Program-made: the position numbers and the translations under genes
Notes under the pieces: model-generated
Seen by the model: only the letters and a program-made list of their open reading frames with translations
Database searches by the model: none
What the model was told of the DNA's origin: nothing
From: Rhizobiaceae bacterium
GTDB lineage: Bacteria; Pseudomonadota; Alphaproteobacteria; Rhizobiales; Rhizobiaceae
DNA: 7,422 nucleotides
Direction of reading: 5' to 3'
NCBI GenBank assembly: GCA_004299545.1
Contig: SCRB01000367.1
Span: forward strand, 1-7,422
Shown: in pieces, positions 1 through 5,958 of the stretch
Layout: every line of letters starts with the position of its first letter
Numbering within the stretch: the first letter of the stretch is position 1

Positions 1-2263
1 GGAGGAATTGATCTTCACCGGCCTCACCGGCCGTGACGAGATCAGCCGCTGTTTCGCCTACACCGTCAGCTTCGTCTCGAAGGATCCCGACATAGACCCT
101 CTGTCGATGCTCGGCGGCTCGCTTTCCATCGAAGGCGAGGCGAAGGATCCCAGGCGCTGGTTCTCGGGCATCGTTTCCGAATTCAGACTGACCCGGATCG
201 AAGGGCGGATCACCTATTATGAGGCGGTGCTGCGGCCCTGGCTCTGGCTGCTGTCCAACACGACGGATTGTCGGATATTCCAGCATATGAGCGTTATCGA
301 GATCGCCGAGGCGATCTTCTCCAAATACGGCACGGCAAAATTCGAGAAGCGGCTTCAGGGCACGTACCTGCCACGCGAATATTGCGTGCAGTACGACGAA
401 AGCGACCTCGACTTCGTGCAACGACTGCTCGAGCATGAAGGCATCATCTATTTTTTCGAACATGGTGACGGCGAGCACCGCCTGATTCTTGCCGACGCCA
501 TGAACAAGCTGAAGCCGGCACCCGGTTATGAGGCCGTTCCTTATCATTTCGAGGGGGAGGCGACGCGCCGTGACGTGGAATACATCACCGGCTGGGTCCC
601 CTCTACTTCAGTCCGGCCCGGCGCCTACACGCATACGGATTTCGATTTCACGAAACCGGGGGCCAACCTGATGGCGAAATCGTCCCGGGCCTTCAGTCAC
701 AAGGAGGCCACCGGGGAGAACTATCGCCAGCCCGGCGCACATCTCGATACGGGTCGTGGCGACGCGGTCGCATCGCTCAGGCGCGAGGAATTGCAGGCGC
801 CACATCTCCGGATAGCGGCAGAGGGCACGGTGCGCGGGCTTTTCCCCGGCTGCACCTTCAGTCTCGAAGGGTTCCCGCGCGGCGACCAGAACCGGGAATA
901 CCTGGTCATCGCCGCACAATTCACTCTTTACGATCCTGAATACAGGAGTGGCGTCGAGGATGGGGGCGAGACCTTCCGCGTCGTTCTGGAACTCGCGCCA
1001 ACGAACATCCCGTTCCGGCCGCCGCGCATCACGCCGCGGCCGGTCATGCGCGGACCGCAGACCGCGACCGTAGTCGGCCCGGCGGGCGAGGAGATCTTCA
1101 CCGACAAATATGCGCGCGTGAAGGTACAATTCCATTGGGACCGGCTTGGCAAGAAGGATCAGAACAGCTCCTGCTTCGTGCGCGTTTCGCAAGGCTGGGC
1201 GGGCGGCAATTGGGGTTTCATCCAGATCCCCCGGATCGGTCAGGAAGTCATCGTCGATTTCGTCGAAGGCGACCCCGACCGGCCAATCATCACCGGCCGC
1301 TTCTATAACGGGGCGCAGATGCCGCCCTACGAACTGCCGGCCAATGCGACCCAGTCCGGTATCAAGAGCAATTCATCGAAGGGCGGCGGCGGCTGGAACG
1401 AATTCCGTTTCGAGGACAAGGCCGGGTCCGAGGAGGTCTATTTCCAGGCGCAGAAAGACCACAACCTCCTGATCAAGAACGACCGTGCCAAGCATGTGCA
1501 GCACGATCAGTCGGACCGGATCGACCACGACGCGAAGCATTCCGTCGGGCATGATCTCGACGAAGACGTGGGCAACGACAAGACGGTGAAGGTGGGCGTC
1601 GACCAGACCACCGCCATAGGGTCCAACGACACGGAGACGGTAGGTGCCAACCGCTCGCTGACCGTCGGCTCGAACGAGACGATCAGCATCGGCGCAAATT
1701 CGACGGAAACGATCGGCTCTAATCACAGCCAGACGGTAGCGATTGTCCAGGCGGTCAAGGTCGGCGCGGCCCGCATCGACACGGTTGGCGCATCGGAGAC
1801 GCGCAGCGTCGGCGGACCGCAGACGAATACGATCGGGGCGGCGCGTTCCGTGACCGTCGGGGCTGATCAAAGCCACGCGATCGGCGCTTCGGATTCATGG
1901 CAGGTGGCCACCGATCAGGGCATCAATATCGGCGGGGCGCAGTCGACGGAGATCGGTGCGGAGCGGAGCGCCAAGGTAGCGTCGGACGACGTGACGGATG
2001 TCGGCGGCTCTCGCGCCCTGAAGATTGCAAAGGGCAGCGCCGTCGAGGTCGGCGAGGACGGCCTGATCAAGATCGGCAAGAACCTCGTGATCGAAGCCGG
2101 CGATACGGTCGTCATCAAATGCGGTTCGGCTGCGATCTCGATGAAGAAAGACGGCACCATAAGCATCGAGGGCAAGGACATCAGCGTCAACGGATCGGGC
2201 AAAATCAACATCAAGGCTTCGAGCGACATCACGATGAAGGGTTCGAAGATCAATCAGAACTGA
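1..2263 (+). CDS. vgrG: VgrG, type VI secretion spike protein (5' partial)
   Basis: VgrG forms the trimeric spike at the tip of the T6SS Hcp tube and carries effectors into target cells. Numbering from a TTG at base 8 gives 751 residues. Residues 1-340 are the gp27-like base (Phage_GPD type), with the typical early motif TGLTGRDEISR. Residues 350-440 are the gp5-like OB fold, with the VgrG signatures VQFHWDR, RVSQGWAG, IPRIGQEV and GDPDRPIITGR. Residues 492-691 are an octapeptide beta-helix, and residues 692-751 are a short DUF2345-like end. The frame is open upstream of base 8 (codons GAG GAA). The GGAGGAA there abuts the TTG with no spacing, so it cannot serve as a ribosome site. The family normally has about 10-20 residues before TGLTGR, so the true start lies outside the window. 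The protein ends soon after the beta-helix with no C-terminal effector extension, so it looks like a cargo carrier rather than an evolved VgrG. The next gene starts 8 bp later. Confidence 0.96.
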   Translation, partial: EELIFTGLTGRDEISRCFAYTVSFVSKDPDIDPLSMLGGSLSIEGEAKDPRRWFSGIVSEFRLTRIEGRITYYEAVLRPWLWLLSNTTDCRIFQHMSVIEIAEAIFSKYGTAKFEKRLQGTYLPREYCVQYDESDLDFVQRLLEHEGIIYFFEHGDGEHRLILADAMNKLKPAPGYEAVPYHFEGEATRRDVEYITGWVPSTSVRPGAYTHTDFDFTKPGANLMAKSSRAFSHKEATGENYRQPGAHLDTGRGDAVASLRREELQAPHLRIAAEGTVRGLFPGCTFSLEGFPRGDQNREYLVIAAQFTLYDPEYRSGVEDGGETFRVVLELAPTNIPFRPPRITPRPVMRGPQTATVVGPAGEEIFTDKYARVKVQFHWDRLGKKDQNSSCFVRVSQGWAGGNWGFIQIPRIGQEVIVDFVEGDPDRPIITGRFYNGAQMPPYELPANATQSGIKSNSSKGGGGWNEFRFEDKAGSEEVYFQAQKDHNLLIKNDRAKHVQHDQSDRIDHDAKHSVGHDLDEDVGNDKTVKVGVDQTTAIGSNDTETVGANRSLTVGSNETISIGANSTETIGSNHSQTVAIVQAVKVGAARIDTVGASETRSVGGPQTNTIGAARSVTVGADQSHAIGASDSWQVATDQGINIGGAQSTEIGAERSAKVASDDVTDVGGSRALKIAKGSAVEVGEDGLIKIGKNLVIEAGDTVVIKCGSAAISMKKDGTISIEGKDISVNGSGKINIKASSDITMKGSKINQN
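1481..2080 (+). repeat. 25 tandem 24-base units coding the VgrG octapeptide beta-helix
   Basis: Residues 492-691 of VgrG divide into 25 consecutive eight-residue units with no insertion or deletion. The sixth position is almost always V or I and the seventh is usually G, for example NDTETVGA, NRSLTVGS, NETISIGA and ARSVTVGA. The first four units are rich in His and Asp (DRAKHVQH, DQSDRIDH, DAKHSVGH, DLDEDVGN). In gp5 and VgrG proteins such octads each form one strand of an intertwined three-stranded beta-helix needle. The units are degenerate at DNA level, so this is an old protein repeat and not a recent tandem duplication. Confidence 0.9.
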
Positions 2264-2266
2264 GGT
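2261..2266 (+). promoter_or_regulatory. Ribosome binding site over the vgrG stop codon
   Basis: The bases TGAGGT contain a GAGG Shine-Dalgarno core that overlaps the vgrG TGA stop. The core lies 6 bases before the GTG at 2272. This supports the GTG as the start of the DUF6484 gene over longer in-frame readings that run back into vgrG. It also suggests translational coupling of the two genes. Confidence 0.6.
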
Positions 2267-2271
2267 TCGAC

Positions 2272-2697
2272 GTGAAAACAAACGCGCGGCAGATCAACGG
2301 TGTCGTCATAGGGCAGTTCCTCGGGTTCGGCGAGAGCGGTCCGCTTGTCGCCCATGGCGGGCTGAAAGGCGCGAACGCCGTCGAAGCGAGAACGCTTGTC
2401 GAACTGACGCCCGACATGGTGGGATGCGACGTGGCGCTGCTGTTCGAGGAGGGCGACCCGCAGCGCCCGCTGGTCGTCGGACGGATCGTCGAGCCGCAGG
2501 CCCGTCGGGAGGCGCCCGAAATAACGCGCGACGGAAAGCACGTCCTCATCACCGGCGAGGAGCGCATCGAGCTTCGCTGCGGCAAGGCGACCATCATCAT
2601 GGAAAAGGACGGTCACATCACCATACGCGGTACCTATCTCGTCAGCCACGCGAGCGCGGCGAACCGCATCCGTGGCGGCTCCGTGAACCTCAACTGA
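2272..2697 (+). CDS. DUF6484 domain protein, T6SS spike-associated
   Basis: This 141-residue protein starts at GTG with a GAGG site 6 bases upstream. Residues about 8-72 match the DUF6484 pattern as I know it: GVVIGQFLGF, then VELTPDMVG, then a strand pair with ALLFEEGDPQRPLVVGRI. That last piece resembles the GDPxRPxxxGR motif of the VgrG OB fold. Residues about 101-141 carry LRCGKATIIMEKDGHITIRG followed by RIRGGSVNLN, a beta-rich tail very like the VgrG C-terminus encoded just upstream. It has no signal peptide or membrane segment. DUF6484 genes are commonly found beside vgrG. A role in capping, extending or adapting the spike is inference from the shared module and the position. Its stop overlaps the next start by one base (TGATG). 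Confidence 0.82.
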   Translation: MKTNARQINGVVIGQFLGFGESGPLVAHGGLKGANAVEARTLVELTPDMVGCDVALLFEEGDPQRPLVVGRIVEPQARREAPEITRDGKHVLITGEERIELRCGKATIIMEKDGHITIRGTYLVSHASAANRIRGGSVNLN

Positions 2698-3041
2698 TGA
2701 CCAGAGTTCCGGTGCTGAAGGAGATCGTGCGCCAGCACGCCGAAATGGCGGCATTCCTTTGGACGGTCTACGACCGGCATCTGCTCTATCCGGAGGAAAA
2801 TCCCGAACTGGACGAAATCCGCGTAGCGCGGCTCGTCGAGCGTCTCGAAGCGCATCTCGACGGATTGCGCGTGGCGGGCGAGGAGGGGCGAAGGATCGCC
2901 GAGGAACGCTACGAGGAATTTCCGGAAGCGGGAGAGCTTTTCGTGGTCAGGATGCTGCAGCCAAGCGCCGCCGGACTCTCGGTCGATCGGCTCGATCTGG
3001 ATCGGGTCCGGAAGTATCTGTCGGCGCAATTGCCGCCCTGA
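2697..3041 (+). CDS. Short TIGR02270-like T6SS-associated protein, N-terminal part only
   Basis: The 114-residue protein starts at an ATG overlapping the preceding TGA by one base, without a visible Shine-Dalgarno site, so coupling is likely. Residues about 6-65 (VLKEIVRQHAEMAAFLW, then LVERLEAHLDGLRVAGEEG) match what I recall of the N-terminus of TIGR02270 proteins. These are HEAT-repeat-like proteins, usually several hundred residues long, seen in T6SS clusters. The reading ends at residue 114, at the convergent junction, so the HEAT-like body is absent. It is mostly helical and charged, with no signal peptide. It may be a gene truncated when the neighbouring cassette arrived, or a natural stand-alone short form. 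Its function is unknown in either case. The family match comes from motif memory, so confidence in the gene is higher than in the name. Confidence 0.7.
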   Translation: MTRVPVLKEIVRQHAEMAAFLWTVYDRHLLYPEENPELDEIRVARLVERLEAHLDGLRVAGEEGRRIAEERYEEFPEAGELFVVRMLQPSAAGLSVDRLDLDRVRKYLSAQLPP

Positions 3042-3058
3042 TCCACTTACTGGATCAG
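3038..3058. terminator. Putative bidirectional terminator hairpin between convergent genes
   Basis: CTGATCCA and TGGATCAG form a perfect 8-bp stem around the 5-base loop CTTAC. The structure covers the TGA stop of the plus-strand gene (3039-3041) and the TAA stop of the minus-strand gene (3047-3049). Position and symmetry suit a terminator shared by both operons. No T-run follows on either strand, so intrinsic termination would be weak or the hairpin may only protect 3' ends. Confidence 0.45.
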
Positions 3059-3958
3059 AAGAAGGTCGTTGCCGTCATAGTCCAGTTGCAGCGAATTCCA
3101 TCGACGGCCGTCAAAGCGCCATGCGATGCCACCTCCGACGACATACATGTAATCGGGATCGGAACGGATGTCCCAACCTGTGCCGGTATCATGGAACTCA
3201 AGGAGTCGATCGCCCTTTTCCCGATAGATGCCAAATCCACTGTCGCCCCAATAGGTTTCTCCCTGGAACTGGTGCACGGAAAAAAACCTGTTGTCAGGCG
3301 CCTCGATGTGGATGAGTTCCTCATCCACGACGCGGACGCAGGTCCCGTGGTTGCCGGCAGCGCGCACCACCCCGCCCGGCGTTACGAAGACGCCCCATAG
3401 ATCATCCTCGATTGGGACATCAAGAGCCTCCCAGCCGTTTCCGGCAAGGCGCTGGATCGTGCCGAACTCTCCCACGGAATGCACAAGGCTTCTCTCCGGC
3501 CCGTGCACGTCACGCAGGCGTCGCTTGGCATCCGGATCAAGCGGCGACCACGCCGCCGCCGCGCTCTCCCAAGATTGACCATTGTCGCCGACGAGAAGCG
3601 TCAGGCTTTGATCCGAAGACCAGACACGCTGCATGAGGCTCGTTGCGAACTTGGCCGAAGTCCAGCCTCCGCTTTCGTATTTCCATACCGTGCGCCCCAC
3701 CTCAAGGGCGAAGAGCCTTGCCGGATCGGGGGAGGTAAGCGAAGTCAGCCATCGGTCGATCTTGAAGATTTGCCGTGCCGTGTTGGGATTGAAGCCGGCC
3801 ACCTCGAAGACGACCGAGTAGGCGACGTCGTGCTCCTGCGTGCCGATCTCGAACAGAAGGGCACACCTGTCGACGCCGAACGGCGCAATTTGCATGCATT
3901 GCGCATGATAGTTCGGGTCGCCGAGGATTGTCCTCATGTCGTCAGTGAACTTGCTCAT
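3047..3958 (-). CDS. Beta-propeller-like protein, candidate immunity to the adjacent effector
   Basis: I do not recognise a named family for this 303-residue protein. From about residue 80 to the end it shows repeating beta-strand blocks spaced roughly 40-50 residues apart, with W, G and D turns: TVWKYESGGW, LTLLVGDNGQSWE, TIQRLAGNGWEALDVP, GTCVRVVDEELIHIEAP, FGIYREKGDRLLEF and IAWRFDGRRWNSLQ. This pattern fits a propeller of about five or six blades. Residues 1-75 look like a separate alpha/beta cap. There is no signal peptide or membrane segment, so it should be cytoplasmic. It is the last gene of the effector operon, 6 bases after the effector stop, which is the usual place for a T6SS immunity gene. 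If it is the immunity protein, the toxin probably acts in the cytoplasm. An accessory or chaperone role is the alternative. Gene confidence is high; the immunity role is inference. Confidence 0.75.
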   Translation of the reverse strand: MSKFTDDMRTILGDPNYHAQCMQIAPFGVDRCALLFEIGTQEHDVAYSVVFEVAGFNPNTARQIFKIDRWLTSLTSPDPARLFALEVGRTVWKYESGGWTSAKFATSLMQRVWSSDQSLTLLVGDNGQSWESAAAAWSPLDPDAKRRLRDVHGPERSLVHSVGEFGTIQRLAGNGWEALDVPIEDDLWGVFVTPGGVVRAAGNHGTCVRVVDEELIHIEAPDNRFFSVHQFQGETYWGDSGFGIYREKGDRLLEFHDTGTGWDIRSDPDYMYVVGGGIAWRFDGRRWNSLQLDYDGNDLLLIQ

Positions 3959-3962
3959 AACG

Positions 3963-3971
3963 CCTTACCTC
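3963..3971 (-). promoter_or_regulatory. Ribosome binding site of the immunity-candidate gene
   Basis: On the minus strand the bases read GAGGTAAGG, with the effector TAA stop inside. The GAGG core is 9 bases and the AAGG core 4 bases from the ATG at 3958. It is the clearest Shine-Dalgarno site in the distal part of this operon. The two upstream starts (4939 and 5958) have none. This would allow the immunity candidate to be translated independently of ribosomes arriving from the toxin gene. Confidence 0.55.
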
Positions 3972-4939
3972 GTCATCGATCGCAATTCGCTTATCGTGGC
4001 CGGTTTCTGATTTTTCGATTTTCTGTACTCGTTTATCTTTTCAAGCAAATGGGCAAAAAACACCGCCACCAAGCAGGCGGCAACTCTCTGTTTAGTCGTT
4101 TCTGATTTGCCCTCCATGTTCTCGTGATTATCGACGGAGGCGCGCGCACAGGTATCGGCAAAATCTCCGAGATTGGGGTCTTCCTCGTTCAGGCAGTCTC
4201 TGCAAACCTTGGATTTTTCATAGTGGTCGGTGCCGGTCGTCTGACCTACACGCAAATGGCCCGGCCTGTCGGTGTCACCCTTCTTCCATTTGGAATGCAT
4301 ACAAAGGCAGGGTGCGTCGTCGCAGGCGTAGTTCCTGAATTTCGCCTTCGTTTTGTTCCGGTTTCCGGCGACCGCCATGTACTGGTTCTCGACGTAATGT
4401 TCAGACCAGTAACCTTCTTCGCTCTTGCAATCGCTGTCGCCGTGCCGGTGCAGTACCATTTTGTTGTCGCTGAGAATTTGCGCGCAGCATGTGCCGTCGA
4501 CTTCCCATTGCGCCGCGTGGAGCATTGGCGGCGTGTTGGCTTGCGGCGATGCGTGGTTGTTCGTTGCAAGGTCGGTGTGGCGGACCACGGGTTCGCCGTC
4601 GAATTTGACGTCGCTCGACCACGAGTGGAAATACTCCTTGCCGACGTTCTTCGAGGTAACCGCTCCTTTTTTCGTGGCGCATCCGGCTTCCGTCCCGCTC
4701 GTCTTCGACAGGTCGGACTTGTTCTTTATATTGACGGTCTTCCCGCCGATCTTGACCGTGCCGGTCCCTTGCTCGGTGTCGGATGCGAAGCCGAAACTCG
4801 GATAAGGTACCGGAACGCCCGGTGGAGTTGCCGGGTTTTCGGGAGGCGTGAAGCAAACGTCCGGAAACGCCGCGATCGTTTTTGCGTCGACGGCCTTGCC
4901 CGAGATTTCCAATCCGTTTGCGAACACGTTCGTGGACAT
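3965..4939 (-). CDS. PAAR-like (DUF4150) T6SS effector with unrecognised Cys-rich C-terminal domain
   Basis: Residues 1-140 of this 324-residue protein are a DUF4150/PAAR-like domain, the sharpened tip that sits on VgrG. It has the typical start MSTNVFANGLEISGKAVDA, the stretch PDVCFTPPENPATPPGVPVPYP, and DLATNNHASPQANTPPM at the end. Residues 142-324 form a distinct domain I cannot name. It has ten cysteines (151, 152, 171, 206, 211, 213, 246, 249, 264, 289), including a CxC and a CxxC. It also has the local motifs HRHGDSDC and APCLCMHSKW, and a hydrophobic stretch at about 287-299 followed by a basic tail. Placement after a PAAR-like tip and before a likely immunity gene makes it a toxin candidate. 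The start overlaps the preceding stop by one base (TAATG). GC is lower near its 3' end (about 47% over 3961-4080 by hand count). Confidence 0.88.
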   Translation of the reverse strand: MSTNVFANGLEISGKAVDAKTIAAFPDVCFTPPENPATPPGVPVPYPSFGFASDTEQGTGTVKIGGKTVNIKNKSDLSKTSGTEAGCATKKGAVTSKNVGKEYFHSWSSDVKFDGEPVVRHTDLATNNHASPQANTPPMLHAAQWEVDGTCCAQILSDNKMVLHRHGDSDCKSEEGYWSEHYVENQYMAVAGNRNKTKAKFRNYACDDAPCLCMHSKWKKGDTDRPGHLRVGQTTGTDHYEKSKVCRDCLNEEDPNLGDFADTCARASVDNHENMEGKSETTKQRVAACLVAVFFAHLLEKINEYRKSKNQKPATISELRSMTR

Positions 4940-5958
4940 TAGTGCACCGCAGCCACGATTGCTGCGCCGCAGGCCCCGTCGTCATTCGATGCCTCGATCA
5001 GGATCGGATTGCCGGCCACGTAGCCTTTCTGAACCGCAATCCATGCCATCCCAATCATAATCGGAACCACGGCTGCGCCCACATTGCCGAGCGATTCAGC
5101 TGGCGACCAGAGATCCTGGAAAGCGTGCGCTCCGCGCACCAGCCGGAGATTTGCCAATGCCGACTGCTTGAACCAGTAGGATTCGCCGATTAAATCCGCG
5201 ATGCGGAAGCCGATCCTGCTCATTTCGATTCCCGTTTCGTCGAGAGCGGCCCGGTAAGCGGCCGTCATCCCATTACCGCGTAGCGGGCGATCCTCCGGAT
5301 TGTAGATGGTGGCGGGTTCGCGCGCGAGGCCGAGGCCGACCAGCCGCAGGGGCGCGGAACTGGACCGGGTCAGGATAATGGCGGCGGCGGCCTCGCCGGG
5401 TATGAAGCCGTTTGGATTATGCGGCGCGAGAATGCGGTTGTCATTGACATAGCGGAGGATCGTCCTCGTGCTGAGATAGCTGTCGACGCCGGCTATCATG
5501 ACGAATGGCGCCTGTCCGGACGACAGGATGCGCTTTGCCTGGACCAGCGCCACATGCCCGGATGGACGGCCATGGCGAATAATCCGAGGGCGATATGACG
5601 ATTTAAAGCCGATCATATCGACGATCCGCCGCGACAGGTTTTCCGGGTTCGACGCGACCATCTCCGGCCTGTCGGGTTCGGCAAGACAGAGGATCAGCGC
5701 CGTTCGGTGGCGCGCTTCCGGAACATCCTTGAACGCTTCCGAAATCGCTCCGGCCGCCATATGCGCCAGCCGCTTTTCGCCGATCCAGTTGCGCGGTAGC
5801 GGCACTGGCGCGCCGACGAGGCGTCCGCCGCGCGGGCCGTTAAAGCGCGTCTCCCGGAACCCGTCCAGTCGCGCACGCATCGCCGCGCAGGACGAGGGTG
5901 CGTCCAGCCCCACCGCCGTGACCATGCCGACCGAGACGATGTCGAGCGGTGGCTTCAT
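4939..5958 (-). CDS. Beta-ketoacyl-synthase/thiolase-fold protein, T6SS-linked, catalytic residues apparently lost
   Basis: This 339-residue protein has the layout of a ketoacyl synthase. It begins with IVSVGMVTAVGLDAPSSCAAMRA. Later come HGRPSGHVALVQAKRILSSG with MIAGVDSYL, then NPNGFIPGEAAAAIIL (the equivalent of DGFVxGEGA in the family), and WSPAESLGNVGAA near the end. The usual nucleophile motif (A-C-x-S/T-G) reads G-R-P-S-G, so Cys appears replaced by Arg131. The first His region reads IGESYWFK where HGT would be expected. The second (GHxxGAAG) reads GNVGAA. It is thus likely inactive as a condensing enzyme. The ATG overlaps the DUF2169 stop by four bases (ATGA) with no Shine-Dalgarno site, so it is probably coupled. 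I recall similar thiolase-like genes beside DUF2169 and DUF4150 genes in other T6SS loci. A role as scaffold or chaperone for effector loading is inference. Confidence 0.85.
   Translation of the reverse strand: MKPPLDIVSVGMVTAVGLDAPSSCAAMRARLDGFRETRFNGPRGGRLVGAPVPLPRNWIGEKRLAHMAAGAISEAFKDVPEARHRTALILCLAEPDRPEMVASNPENLSRRIVDMIGFKSSYRPRIIRHGRPSGHVALVQAKRILSSGQAPFVMIAGVDSYLSTRTILRYVNDNRILAPHNPNGFIPGEAAAAIILTRSSSAPLRLVGLGLAREPATIYNPEDRPLRGNGMTAAYRAALDETGIEMSRIGFRIADLIGESYWFKQSALANLRLVRGAHAFQDLWSPAESLGNVGAAVVPIMIGMAWIAVQKGYVAGNPILIEASNDDGACGAAIVAAVH

Noticed and set aside
75..156. Short direct repeat GAAGGATCCC, two copies about 64 bases apart in vgrG
   Set aside because: Both copies encode KDP-type turns in the conserved N-terminal domain. 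The length is within chance for coding DNA, and no mobile element is nearby.
608..1192. A 194-codon minus-strand frame inside vgrG
   Set aside because: It is antisense to conserved VgrG sequence with no recognisable domain. It is a shadow frame.
1373..1876. A 167-codon minus-strand frame over the octapeptide repeats, with repeated RADR/RLV-type segments
   Set aside because: Its periodicity is the mirror image of the 24-base repeats of vgrG. It is not an independent repeat protein.
1897..2697. Longer start for the DUF6484 gene, overlapping vgrG by about 370 bases
   Set aside because: The extension is Arg/Gly/Gln-rich out-of-frame vgrG sequence. The GTG at 2272 has a correctly spaced GAGG site and matches the expected domain start.
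4035..4075. The hydrophobic stretch at effector residues 287-299 as a transmembrane helix
   Set aside because: It is only about 13 residues long and contains Cys and His. It is too short for a confident membrane segment and is better read as a buried or amphipathic helix.
4124..4942. A 272-codon plus-strand frame opposite the effector gene
   Set aside because: It starts with hydrophobic stretches that could be mistaken for membrane segments, but it is antisense to the DUF4150 effector, whose motifs are unmistakable, and has no credible ribosome site or neighbours.
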